Source of the DNA: an uncultured Treponema sp.
GTDB taxonomy: Bacteria > Spirochaetota > Spirochaetia > Treponematales > Treponemataceae
NCBI GenBank assembly: GCA_937877535.1
Contig: CALFJF010000070.1
Location: 1 to 29,370, forward strand
Direction of reading: 5' to 3'
Length of the DNA stretch: 29,370 nt
The notes under the pieces were generated by a model. It saw nothing but the letters and a program-made list of their open reading frames with translations, ran no database searches and had not been told where the DNA came from. Of the stretch, positions 5,275 through 13,570 are shown piece after piece. Position 1 is the stretch's first letter, and the number at the start of each line of letters is the position of its first letter. Position numbers and translations under genes: made by a program.

Positions 5275-6369
5275 ATGGAAAAGACAATCGCATTGATTCC
5301 GGGCGACGGAATCGGGCCCGACGTTGTGGCGGAGGCGGTGAACGTTTTGGACGCAATCGCGAAGAAGCACGGGCACAAGTGGAACTACACGAACGTCGTC
5401 GCGGGCGGAAGCGCAATCGACCAGTTCGGGCATCCGCTCCCGAAGGAGCAGCTCCAGATTGCGCTCGACTCGGACGCGGCGCTGCTCGGCGCGGTGGGCG
5501 GTCCAAAGTGGGACAACCTCGCCTCCGAATTGCGCCCCGAGAAGGCGCTGCTCGGCCTTCGCGGCGGCATGAAGGTGTTCGCGAACCTGCGCCCCGCCGT
5601 CATGTTCAGGCAGCTCAAGGACGCCTGCCCGCTCAAGGACGAGATTGTGGGCGACGGGCTTGACATCCTCATCGTGCGCGAGCTCACGGGCGGAATCTAC
5701 TTCGGCGAGCGCGGGACGAGCGCGGACGGGAACACGGCGTGGGACACGGAAAAGTACACGCGCCCAGAAATCGAGCGAATCGTGCGCCTGGGATTCGAGT
5801 ACGCAAAGAACCGGCAGAAGCGGCTCTGCGTGGTTGACAAGGCGAACATCCTGAACTCAAGCCAGCTCTGGCGGCGCGTGGCGGAGGACGTGAAGAAGGA
5901 CTACCCCGACGTTTCGCTCTCGTACCTGTACATCGACAACGCCTCCATGCAGATGGTCAGGAATCCCAAGCAGTTCGACGTGATTGCCACGAGCAACATG
6001 TTCGGCGACATCCTCTCCGACGAGGCGAGCCAAATCACCGGCTCAATCGGAATGCTCGCGAGCGCGTCGATTGGCGACGGCACGGGTCCCGGCCTCTACG
6101 AGCCGATTCACGGAAGCGCGCCCGACATCGCGGGAAAGGATTTGGCGAACCCGCTCGCCACGATTCTCTCGGCGGCGATGCTCCTGCGCTACAGCTTCAA
6201 GCTCGAGGCCGAGGCGAAGGAAATCGAGGACGCGGTGAGCGCGGTGCTCGACGCGGGCTATCGCACCGGCGACATCGCGGGAGCGAGGCTCGACGAGGTG
6301 AAGGCGGCGGGAAAGCTCGTCGGCACAAGGAAGATGGGCCAGCTCGTCGTGGAAGCATTGGGAAAATAA
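5275..6369 (+). CDS. leuB: 3-isopropylmalate dehydrogenase
   Basis: A 364-residue NAD-dependent decarboxylating dehydrogenase of leucine synthesis. Visible family motifs are IALIPGDGIGPDV at the N-terminus, LGAVGGPKWDNL, the substrate-loop RELTGGIYFGERG, the metal-binding NMFGDILSDEA and the coenzyme-binding EPIHGSAPDIAGKDLANP. LeuB rather than isocitrate or tartrate dehydrogenase is preferred because of the GGPKW and GGIYFGERG segments. The start is set by AAGGAG 6 nt before ATG. No leuA, leuC or leuD gene lies in the window. Third codon positions are strongly G/C-rich, unlike the gene that follows. Confidence 0.95.
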   Translation: MEKTIALIPGDGIGPDVVAEAVNVLDAIAKKHGHKWNYTNVVAGGSAIDQFGHPLPKEQLQIALDSDAALLGAVGGPKWDNLASELRPEKALLGLRGGMKVFANLRPAVMFRQLKDACPLKDEIVGDGLDILIVRELTGGIYFGERGTSADGNTAWDTEKYTRPEIERIVRLGFEYAKNRQKRLCVVDKANILNSSQLWRRVAEDVKKDYPDVSLSYLYIDNASMQMVRNPKQFDVIATSNMFGDILSDEASQITGSIGMLASASIGDGTGPGLYEPIHGSAPDIAGKDLANPLATILSAAMLLRYSFKLEAEAKEIEDAVSAVLDAGYRTGDIAGARLDEVKAAGKLVGTRKMGQLVVEALGK

Positions 6370-6390
6370 TCTAAGAGTTTGTCCACTATG

Positions 6391-6468
6391 TCATTCTGAG
6401 CGAAGCGAAGAATCTCAGGTATATCGAAAACAAGGATTCTTCGGTCGCTTTGCTTCCTCAAGAATGAC
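6391..6468. repeat. Inverted pair of the TCATTCTGAGC repeat after leuB
   Basis: A direct copy at 6391-6415 and a degenerate inverted copy at 6432-6468 can fold into a long imperfect hairpin 22 nt after the leuB stop. It may act as a transcript-end structure, but no T-tract follows. Confidence 0.7.
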
Positions 6469-6517
6469 GCAATTTCATGGTTGTTAAACAGACTCTAACG
6501 CTCGGTGTGAAAAGCGC

Positions 6518-6585
6518 GGTGGTTTTGATGAACTCAACCACAGCGTTTTTTGTCGCTTTGGTGGTTTGAGCCTGTCGAAACCACC
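6518..6585. repeat. Pair of palindromes between leuB and the next gene
   Basis: A hairpin near 6518-6541 (arms GTGGTT/AACCAC) is followed by one at 6560-6585 (arms GGTGGTTT-type around GAGCCTGTCGA). The second is the same element as the in-frame insert at 293-317. Confidence 0.75.
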
Positions 6586-6650
6586 ACTTGGCTTCGCTTC
6601 TTCCCATTTTTCTGTCAACGCTATTCAAAAAGTCCTGATAATATTGTAGA

Positions 6651-8387
6651 ATGAGTTTCATGGCAGAAAATTCATTTGACAGCCTTGTTTCTGGAATCTC
6701 TCTTGAGGAGCGAAAGGTTCTTTTTGAGAGAATGCGCGGAGTCGTGCCCGTTGAGGACGATTCGTTTACGCCAATTGAGGAAATTCCGTCCGAACCGAGC
6801 GTTCCGCTTTCTGAACTTCTAAAAAAAGAATCGCTTGCACTTCGCATTATGCTTTGGATTCGTTCTGTTTTTACGTCTAAAAATGCCGAGCAACTTTTGA
6901 ACGAAATAAAGGTTGCGGGAATTTCTCGTTCCCTCACAAAAAATTATCCAGGTCTTATTGATTTTAAGCGCAGACTGTTGCTTCCTCTTTTTTACGACCG
7001 ACTGTGCGAACTCAAAGCCGTCGCGGATTTTTTTCGTCCATATATCGTTTCTCTTGAGCAAGACGAGGGTGCGTTTTACGTTTTTTTGGGTTCCGTTGTT
7101 ATGCCAAGCGTTTCCGAAGAAATGAACGAAAATGTTGACCCTTATGTGAATCCTGTAATGTCAGATGTTCGTCTTGAACTTCGCGTTGATTTGCTGCGAA
7201 ACATGGACGACATTTTCTCGAACATTCCGCCCGATTTAAAACGCAATATGTACGATGCCGTAAAAAGCGTTGATTGGCTTCGTCGTTTTGTGCGCCTTCC
7301 GTTTGTGCGCCTTCAAAGTTTGTTTGCCGAAATTACAACGGAAATCCACACGTGTCCGTTTAGTCAAATCGAGCAAGAACTCGCGTCTTTTGCAAAATGC
7401 CTTTGTAACGGATTCAGACTTTCCGAGGGCGTTCTTGAGTCGCTCTATCTGTTTTCCGTTAGAAATTCGCGGAAAATCGTTTCCGACATCGACGAAGTTG
7501 ACGGCGAATCGATGCAATTTATGCGAAAAGCGCGGGAACACGTGGCGATTTTGCGAATGTTCATGGACAGCGTGCCGATGATTTCGCTTTGTTCTGTCGT
7601 TTATTCCGATTGCTACTGGCGACCAGAACCGTTTGCAGGTGGCGAAGATTGGTTTGTAAAGTTTAAGGCGAGTTGGAAAAAAATCTTTGATAAAAAATGG
7701 GAAGCCTGGACAGTTGCGTGCAAACGAGAAATGCTAAGGCAAAGTTTGCATGGGCATTTTGGACTTGAGGCGTTTCCAAAACTGCCGAATCGTCCGTGGA
7801 TAAATCTCAAAGGTGGCAGCGTTCGATTCCGCTATGAACTTACGGCGGGTTTTTTGACCTGGTATTTCAAGGATAAATTTCCGCATTTTGAACTTGCTCT
7901 AAAAACGCTCATGGTCGAAGGCACATTCAAAAAGAAAGAAAATCAAACGGCTCTCACCGACGCTTTTAATTCATTTGTTTTGAACGCCACGGCAATAAAC
8001 GCGCTCAACGACCGCCTAAAACCGTCTGGCGATGTGGGAATCTTTTTTTCGCACGTTGGAAGCGACGACAAAACTCGCACGTTGCAAGAGCAAAATCAAA
8101 TTGAGCAATTTATGAAAAGCATTACGGGCGAAACGCAGTCTATTTTGCATCGATTTGGAGATTCTGACAGACTGCTTGAAAAAGTGCTTGCGGCGGCGAT
8201 TGGAATCCGAAAGGAAAAGGAATTTGACATCGTTGCGAACTTGCATCAAATCCTGGGACACGAAAATCAAAAATTCCAAAAAACGCTTCAAGAGGCAAGG
8301 CAATCGCTTGAAAGCGCGTTGAATCTTGTGCGAGAACTTGAACTCGTTGACGCGCCACAAAGTTTTGGAATCGAAGACGACGCTTAG
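6651..8387 (+). CDS. DUF5312-like spirochaete protein of unknown function
   Basis: A 578-residue protein without signal peptide or clear transmembrane helices; two or three moderately hydrophobic segments are present (LGSVVMP, AAAIGI). It resembles by eye the DUF5312 family that I know from Treponema, which has no known activity. The C-terminal 60 residues (KEFDIVANLHQ to ELELVDAP) have a coiled-coil-like pattern. ATG at 6651 or 6660 is possible; no strong Shine-Dalgarno precedes either. It ends 4 nt before pgeF, so the two are probably co-transcribed. Confidence 0.75.
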   Translation: MSFMAENSFDSLVSGISLEERKVLFERMRGVVPVEDDSFTPIEEIPSEPSVPLSELLKKESLALRIMLWIRSVFTSKNAEQLLNEIKVAGISRSLTKNYPGLIDFKRRLLLPLFYDRLCELKAVADFFRPYIVSLEQDEGAFYVFLGSVVMPSVSEEMNENVDPYVNPVMSDVRLELRVDLLRNMDDIFSNIPPDLKRNMYDAVKSVDWLRRFVRLPFVRLQSLFAEITTEIHTCPFSQIEQELASFAKCLCNGFRLSEGVLESLYLFSVRNSRKIVSDIDEVDGESMQFMRKAREHVAILRMFMDSVPMISLCSVVYSDCYWRPEPFAGGEDWFVKFKASWKKIFDKKWEAWTVACKREMLRQSLHGHFGLEAFPKLPNRPWINLKGGSVRFRYELTAGFLTWYFKDKFPHFELALKTLMVEGTFKKKENQTALTDAFNSFVLNATAINALNDRLKPSGDVGIFFSHVGSDDKTRTLQEQNQIEQFMKSITGETQSILHRFGDSDRLLEKVLAAAIGIRKEKEFDIVANLHQILGHENQKFQKTLQEARQSLESALNLVRELELVDAPQSFGIEDDA

Positions 8388-8391
8388 AAAA

Positions 8392-9186
8392 ATGAATGAA
8401 ATATCGCTTCTTGATTATGTTTCACCATCTCAGGATTTTGTGCTTGCGCCGTTTTTTCGCGCGGGAAGCGTTGTGAACGGGGCGCACTGGGGAATGACGT
8501 TAAAACGCGCTCGCTCAATGCGTTTCCGTTGGAATGAAAAAAACGAGGTGCGGGACGCATTTTTTTCTCGCGTTTTTCCTTCAAAAACCGTGTCAGCCGT
8601 TGAGTTGATTCATTCAAAAATCGTCGTTGAGTCGAGCGTCTGTGGCGACACAAAAAATATTCGTGCCGACGGAATTGCAACAAAAAATCTAAACATAATT
8701 CCAGTTGTTACGGTGGCGGATTGCGTTCCGATTTTCCTTTTTGACGAGGTAACGGGCGCGCACGCAGCGATTCATTCTGGCTGGAAAGGCACGGGAATTG
8801 CGGGGGTTGCTGTCAATTTTATGGAAGAGCGATTTTCTTCTCGCGCGGAAAATATACTTGTCGCGATTGGAGCGCATATTGGCTCATGTTGCTATTCTGT
8901 TGACGATGAGCGACGAACGGCATTTGCGCACGATTTTGGAGAAAAAAGCGTTTCTGGAAAAAATCTTTCGTTAAAAGAAGCGAATATATTTGTATTAAAA
9001 CAAGCGGGGATTTTGGAAGAAAATATCACGGTGGCGCGGGAATGTACGTGTTGTACTCGGCTTTTATCTAGCGAAATGACTTTTGGAAGTTTTCGGCGTG
9101 AGGCGGCTTTTTTACCAGAACATATTTCTTTAGACGAAAGAAGCCGTGCTATGACTGTTCAAGCGGCATTCGTTGTTTGCGATTAA
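8392..9186 (+). CDS. pgeF: Peptidoglycan editing factor / multicopper polyphenol oxidase family protein
   Basis: A 264-residue protein of the YfiH/YlmD/PgeF family (purine nucleoside phosphorylase and laccase-like, also linked to correcting L-Ser in peptidoglycan). The zinc-site residues His74 (LIHSK), Cys111 (ADCVPIFL) and His128 (HSGWKGTG) are all present in the expected order. The ATG at 8392 follows the previous stop by 4 nt and gives the usual family length; a longer in-frame start inside the upstream gene is unlikely. Translation is probably coupled. Confidence 0.9.
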   Translation: MNEISLLDYVSPSQDFVLAPFFRAGSVVNGAHWGMTLKRARSMRFRWNEKNEVRDAFFSRVFPSKTVSAVELIHSKIVVESSVCGDTKNIRADGIATKNLNIIPVVTVADCVPIFLFDEVTGAHAAIHSGWKGTGIAGVAVNFMEERFSSRAENILVAIGAHIGSCCYSVDDERRTAFAHDFGEKSVSGKNLSLKEANIFVLKQAGILEENITVARECTCCTRLLSSEMTFGSFRREAAFLPEHISLDERSRAMTVQAAFVVCD

Positions 9187-9202
9187 CAAAAATAGATTTC
9201 TC

Positions 9203-9238
9203 TTGACAATTTTTCGGGGGGGGGGACACTTGTATATA
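9203..9238 (+). promoter_or_regulatory. TTGACA ... G10 tract ... TATATA: possible phase-variable promoter
   Basis: TTGACA (9203-9208) and TATATA (9233-9238) are 24 bp apart, separated partly by ten consecutive Gs (9216-9225). Gain or loss of Gs would change promoter spacing. Poly-G tracts controlling transcription of tpr genes in T. pallidum by this means are established. Here it is a proposal; at G10 the spacing is too long to be active. Confidence 0.5.
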
Positions 9239-9272
9239 TATTTAGAGCATTTTTGAGATTATTATATTTTTT

Positions 9273-9302
9273 TTGCAAGAAATCAAAATAAAATGGTATA
9301 AT
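9273..9302 (+). promoter_or_regulatory. Promoter for the DctP-GGDEF operon
   Basis: TTGCAA (9273-9278), 18-bp spacer, TATAAT (9297-9302), in a very AT-rich stretch; predicted leader about 105 nt. Confidence 0.7.
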
Positions 9303-9412
9303 AATTTTTACTCAAAAACTCATAAAAAATCAAAAGTTGATAGTTTTATTGAATGTATGTTGAAAGTTTTGGGCAATAGACTCAATCACCGAGTGTTAGA
9401 AAAGGGGAAAAT

Positions 9413-10504
9413 ATGAAAAAGACAAAAATTTTTATAGGAATTGTATGTACTTTTTTTGTATTCTGTTTTACGTCTTGTACAAAAAATGAAAAAAAGACGG
9501 AGCAAAATGAGCAAAAAAGCGAGAATTCTGTAAAAGAATCGATTTCCGAGGCGGCAAAAAAAAGTGATAACGATACATTTGTTATGCGAATTGGACATGC
9601 GCAAACGGAAAGTTCGCCGCGCCATCGCTCGCTCGTTCTTTTTAAGGAACAAGTCGAAAAGGCGACAAACGGAAAAATCAGCATAGAAATCTACGCAAAT
9701 GGCTCAAAAGGCGACGAAACCGAGATGACCGTTGCGGTGAGCGAAGGAAAACTTGAGGCAGTTCGTGGTGGCGACCTTGATTACGTTCCAAAAAGCCAAC
9801 TTTTGGGGCTTCCGATGATTGCGGATTCGCTTTCTGACGCGCGAAAACTGTGCTACAGCGATTTTGTAAAAGAAATGTTGAGCGAGGCAGAGGCGAGCAA
9901 TATGTTTGTGCTTGCGGTCGGCGACGATTCTGGGTTTAGGCAAATTACGAACAGCGTTCATCCAATTCGGAAGCCGTCTGACATGAAAGGGTTAAAAATC
10001 CGTGCGCCACAAATCGTGGCGACTGTGAACTTTTTGAATGAACTTGGAGCGTCTGCAACGGTTGTGCCGTTTACGGAACTTTACACTGCGCTTTCTGAAG
10101 GTCGTGTTGCGGGACAAGAAAATCCGCTTGCGCTCATTGATTCGAGCCGTTTTTATGAAGTTCAAAAATATTGCACGATTATCAATTATCAATTTTTCCC
10201 TGAACTGATGTACGTGAGCCTTAGTTGGTGGAACTCGCTTCCAAAGGAATATCAAAATATTCTCACCGAATGCGCTCGTGCGATGATGGACGAAAACGCT
10301 CAAATTACAGACGCGGAAAATGAAGCGTACATCAAGCACATAAAAAGCGCGGGCGTGGAAGTTGTGGAACTTTCGCCTTTGGAGCGGAAGGCGTTTATTC
10401 CTTACGCGGAGCGTGTTTGGGAAAAATACGTTGACGATGGATTTGCGACAAAACAAGAAGTCAAAGATATGCTTTCGATTGTCGGAAAAAGCGTAAAATG
10501 GTAA
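9413..10504 (+). CDS. TRAP transporter DctP-type solute-binding lipoprotein
   Basis: A 363-residue extracytoplasmic binding protein. A lipoprotein signal is evident: MKKTK, a hydrophobic stretch, then FTSC with Cys22 as lipid attachment site, followed by a charged linker (about residues 23-55). The core carries DctP features: FVMRIGHAQTESSPRH, the GLKIRAPQ segment with the ligand-carboxylate-binding Arg, and GQENPLALI. Start supported by AAGGGG upstream. No DctQ/DctM membrane subunits lie nearby; the next gene, 18 nt on, is a sensor diguanylate cyclase, so this protein may serve sensing rather than uptake (inference). Confidence 0.88.
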   Translation: MKKTKIFIGIVCTFFVFCFTSCTKNEKKTEQNEQKSENSVKESISEAAKKSDNDTFVMRIGHAQTESSPRHRSLVLFKEQVEKATNGKISIEIYANGSKGDETEMTVAVSEGKLEAVRGGDLDYVPKSQLLGLPMIADSLSDARKLCYSDFVKEMLSEAEASNMFVLAVGDDSGFRQITNSVHPIRKPSDMKGLKIRAPQIVATVNFLNELGASATVVPFTELYTALSEGRVAGQENPLALIDSSRFYEVQKYCTIINYQFFPELMYVSLSWWNSLPKEYQNILTECARAMMDENAQITDAENEAYIKHIKSAGVEVVELSPLERKAFIPYAERVWEKYVDDGFATKQEVKDMLSIVGKSVKW

Positions 10505-10522
10505 TGAATCGGTAGGGAAAAA

Positions 10523-12187
10523 GTGAAGTCCATTCAGACAAAAATAATCGCCGTTGTTGTGGCTTTTGCAGTTTTTATTGCCAGCGCTCTCACGGGAGTT
10601 TCAATTATCAGCATAAACACTTTGAATAAACGCGACTCAAATCAACTTCTTGAACATCTTGGTCGCGAAAGCGCGATAAGCATTGACCAAATGCTCATTT
10701 CAACAGAACATTCGGTCAAAAACATCTACTATTATGCTTATGACCAACTAGCGCAACTTTTTGGACGACTTTACAGCGCGTCTTTTAGAGAAGAATATCT
10801 TGAGAAAATTGGGCAACTCGCCATGAGCGAAGCCCGCGGAAACGATTACGTGTGCGTTTTTTATTGCCGTTTGACAGATGCCATAAAAGAAGAACCAAAG
10901 GGATTTTTGTTTCGGCGGGAAGATTTTGGCGAATACAAGTCGATTCCGCTGACCGACCTTTCGCTCTACAAAGAAGACGACATTGAACATACGGGCTGGT
11001 ACTACATTCCAAAAAATGCAAAAGAAGGTGTGTGGATTGGTCCTTACGACAACGAAAATCTCAACGTGCGCATGATTTCTTACGTTATGCCGATTTACGT
11101 TTACGGGCGTTTTGCAGGCGTAATCGGCATGGACATTGACGTGAACGTTGTGTGCGATGAACTTGCAAAAGTTACGGTGTACAACACGGGAAGCGCGGTC
11201 ATGTTTGACATCGAGGACAATATTCTCTACGAAAAAGAACACACCGATGGACTTTACAAAGAGCAATTTGGAATCGAGGAAAACGCGCTTCTTTCTGCGA
11301 CTCACGCGGCTCTCGAAAGCGGGCATCCTGTAAAATACGAAAGCGACGCTGGTTCGATGAAATTGTTTGCCACCAAATTCTCGAACGGAATGACGCTGTG
11401 CGTAACTGCGCCGTTGAGCGAAATAAACGCCACGCGGCAAAATCTTCTTTTTATGGCGATTGGATTGAGTTTGTTTCTTGCGTTCGTTGCCGTTTTGATT
11501 TCGCTCGTTGTAATCCGAAGTTTCTTAAAACCGCTCAATGAATTGACCGCCGCAAGCCGTAGCCTTGCTGAAGGAAATTTTGACGTAACGCTTTCGTATA
11601 AAGCGGACGACGAAATTGGGCAACTTTCAGAAACGTTTGGAATGATGAGCGCGTCGCTCAAACGATATTACGACCATTTCCACAATTTGGCGTACACGGA
11701 CGCGATGACGGGACTGAACAACAAAGCGGCTTTTGAAACAACAAAAGAAGTCATCGAAAGCGAGATAAAAATGAATCGCGCTTCGTTTACGATAATCGTA
11801 ATGGACGTGAATAATTTGAAGACAATAAACGATTCAATCGGACACGAAAAAGGCGATGTGATGTTGAAGCACGTTTCTCAATGTATGCGAGAAACGTTCG
11901 TGGGCTTCCCGCTGTATCGCACGGGTGGCGACGAGTTTTGCACGATTATAAACGGTTCGGCAGACCCGCAATTTCTTATCGCAAAATTGCAAGAAACAAC
12001 CGCCGAGCGAAGTCTTTTAGATATGGCTGATTTTGGAGTGCCATATCAAATTGCTGCGGGAGCCGCTTCGTATGAGAGCAATATTGACCGCGATTTTAAC
12101 GATGTCTTTAACCGCGCTGACAAAGCGATGTACGAAAATAAAAAAATGCTCAAAGAAAAAAATCCAGAACTCGCAAAATCGCGCTAA
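10523..12187 (+). CDS. Membrane sensor diguanylate cyclase (Cache-like, HAMP, GGDEF)
   Basis: 554 residues. Transmembrane helix at about 8-30, an extracytoplasmic region with Cache features (GWYYIPKNAKEGVWIGPYDNE, GVIGMDIDVN) to about 300, a second helix about 308-332, a HAMP domain (PLNELTAASRSLAEGNFDV) to about 385, then a GGDEF domain with YRTGGDEF at about 465-471. The intact GGDEF signature predicts synthesis of cyclic di-GMP. The inhibitory RxxD site five residues upstream is absent (PLYRT preceded by FVGF), so product inhibition is probably lost. The start is GTG with a weak GGGAAAAA Shine-Dalgarno; co-transcribed with the binding lipoprotein. Confidence 0.9.
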   Translation: MKSIQTKIIAVVVAFAVFIASALTGVSIISINTLNKRDSNQLLEHLGRESAISIDQMLISTEHSVKNIYYYAYDQLAQLFGRLYSASFREEYLEKIGQLAMSEARGNDYVCVFYCRLTDAIKEEPKGFLFRREDFGEYKSIPLTDLSLYKEDDIEHTGWYYIPKNAKEGVWIGPYDNENLNVRMISYVMPIYVYGRFAGVIGMDIDVNVVCDELAKVTVYNTGSAVMFDIEDNILYEKEHTDGLYKEQFGIEENALLSATHAALESGHPVKYESDAGSMKLFATKFSNGMTLCVTAPLSEINATRQNLLFMAIGLSLFLAFVAVLISLVVIRSFLKPLNELTAASRSLAEGNFDVTLSYKADDEIGQLSETFGMMSASLKRYYDHFHNLAYTDAMTGLNNKAAFETTKEVIESEIKMNRASFTIIVMDVNNLKTINDSIGHEKGDVMLKHVSQCMRETFVGFPLYRTGGDEFCTIINGSADPQFLIAKLQETTAERSLLDMADFGVPYQIAAGAASYESNIDRDFNDVFNRADKAMYENKKMLKEKNPELAKSR

Positions 12188-12202
12188 CTTTGGTAAAACT
12201 GC

Positions 12203-12249
12203 AAAAAAAAATGTTCTGAAAACAAATTTTTCAGAACATTTTTTTTTTA
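12203..12249. terminator. Bidirectional terminator between convergent genes
   Basis: A perfect 13-bp stem, AATGTTCTGAAAA (12210-12222) with TTTTCAGAACATT (12228-12240), flanked by A8 upstream and T10 downstream. It serves the GGDEF gene on the plus strand and the GH105-like gene on the minus strand. Confidence 0.92.
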
Positions 12250-13473
12250 ATTTCCGATTAAACAAAATTCGTTATACGCCAAAATAAAAGGTCCAACGCC
12301 TTTTGCATCGTCTTTTACGACAGGTTCGCTCATGTAATATTCAAAACTTCCGTCGCGCCGTGGGGACTTTTCGGGTCCCAAACCTGCCACAAGGCAGATT
12401 CCGTCAAGATGAAGCGTGCCGCCGTCGGTACTCAAATATTTGTTGCAAATCCCGCGAAACGCTTTTACTCCCGCCGCTTGCATTTCAACCGCGTCAAGAA
12501 TCTGAAGTCGAAACCCTTTCATAAGCGAGTACGCAAAAATCGCAGTTCCAGACGTTTCAAGGTAATTTTTGCCTTCGCCTGCTTTGTTTGGAACTTGAAA
12601 CCACATTCCGCTTTCGTCTTGGATTTTGAGCATTGATTCTTGGAGCGAAACGAACATTTTTTTGAGATGTTGCCAATTTTCGCTCGTTTTGTCGTTGTCT
12701 TTTGTGAGTGTGTCGAGCATCGCCATTGAAAACCAACCAAGCGAGCGAAGCCAGAAATTGGTACTCAAGCCCGTTTCTTTGTTTGCCCAAAAAATCTGTT
12801 TTGAACTGTCGTAGCCGTGGAAATACAAACCCGTTTTTTCGTCTTTCATGTATTTTTCCACGTTAAAAAACTGCGCGTAAATGTCATTTTTGTGCGCCCC
12901 AGCGGAAAAAAGCACGTCGTATTCCATAAAAAACGGCAAAACCATGTAAAGCCCGTCGAGCCACACTTGATGCGGATAAATCGCTTTATGCCAAAAATTG
13001 CCTTCTTTTGTACGTGGTTGATTTTCAACTTGCTCGTAGAGTTTTTTGAGTGCGGCGTGATATTTTTGTTTTTTTGTAAGTCGCCAGAGAGTTATAAGAT
13101 TTTTTCCGCCATTTATGTTGTCAAGATTCCACTCGTTTTTGTCATAACCGTCGATTGTGCCGTCTTCTGCAATTCTATGCTCTTCGTATTTGTCAGAAAA
13201 CTCAAGGAATTTTTTGTCTCCTCGCGTTTCGTACAATTCCAGCAATGCCATAATCATGCAACCATCGATGTAATCCCACCCCGATTTTGTTCCCTGCCGT
13301 GCTTTTTCAACGTTCCAAATCGGAAGGTCTGCCGTTGATTTTGTCATCAACTCGTCAATGTACTGGTCGATAACTTTTGTATCCATCTTATCCCTCTGTT
13401 CTTGTGATTGTTTTGGGCATCCCAAACAGACAAAGCCCAAGATTGCGATTGTCGCTAGTAAAACAACACGCAT
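12247..13473 (-). CDS. Glycoside hydrolase family 105-like lipoprotein (unsaturated rhamnogalacturonyl hydrolase)
   Basis: 408 residues. The N-terminus MRVVLLATIAILGFVCLGC looks like a lipoprotein signal with Cys at about 19. The body matches the (alpha/alpha)6 GH105/GH88 type: WDYIDGCMIMALLELYE, the acidic-site segment YPHQVWLDGLYM, LRSLGWFSMAMLDTL, ESGMWFQV, YLETSGTAIFAYSLMKGFR and EPVVKDDAKGVGPFILAYNE. These enzymes remove unsaturated uronic acids from pectin fragments made by lyases. A second possible start is the ATG at 13386-13388, which has a better Shine-Dalgarno (AGAGGG) and would give a cytoplasmic protein. A minus-strand -10 (TATTAT) lies so close to the first ATG that a transcript from it would be nearly leaderless. 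Confidence 0.85.
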   Translation of the reverse strand: MRVVLLATIAILGFVCLGCPKQSQEQRDKMDTKVIDQYIDELMTKSTADLPIWNVEKARQGTKSGWDYIDGCMIMALLELYETRGDKKFLEFSDKYEEHRIAEDGTIDGYDKNEWNLDNINGGKNLITLWRLTKKQKYHAALKKLYEQVENQPRTKEGNFWHKAIYPHQVWLDGLYMVLPFFMEYDVLFSAGAHKNDIYAQFFNVEKYMKDEKTGLYFHGYDSSKQIFWANKETGLSTNFWLRSLGWFSMAMLDTLTKDNDKTSENWQHLKKMFVSLQESMLKIQDESGMWFQVPNKAGEGKNYLETSGTAIFAYSLMKGFRLQILDAVEMQAAGVKAFRGICNKYLSTDGGTLHLDGICLVAGLGPEKSPRRDGSFEYYMSEPVVKDDAKGVGPFILAYNEFCLIGN

Positions 13474-13478
13474 TTTTC

Positions 13479-13484
13479 TATAAT
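13479..13484 (+). promoter_or_regulatory. -10 box (TATAAT) for argS, overlapping a divergent -10
   Basis: Plus-strand TATAAT with no good -35. The complementary strand reads TATTAT with TATACA 17 bp away, so divergent promoters for argS and the GH105-like gene seem to overlap. Confidence 0.45.
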
Positions 13485-13515
13485 AAAGGAAAAATCATTG
13501 AATGTATAGAAAAAC

Positions 13516-13547
13516 CGCCCCTTTTCTTTGTGGGAAAGGGCGTTTTT
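13516..13547 (+). terminator. Terminator-like hairpin in the argS leader
   Basis: CGCCC (13516-13520) plus a pyrimidine run pairs with GGAAAGGGCG (up to 13542), followed by five Ts, only 23 nt before the argS ATG. Lying after the probable promoter, it could be an attenuator. No T-box or leader peptide is recognised. Confidence 0.5.
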
Positions 13548-13570
13548 GAAAAATTGAGGAAAAACAAAAA

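Noticed and set aside
10748..11440. 230-codon ORF antisense to the GGDEF gene
   Set aside because: Shadow of a gene with recognised domains; no Shine-Dalgarno or family features.
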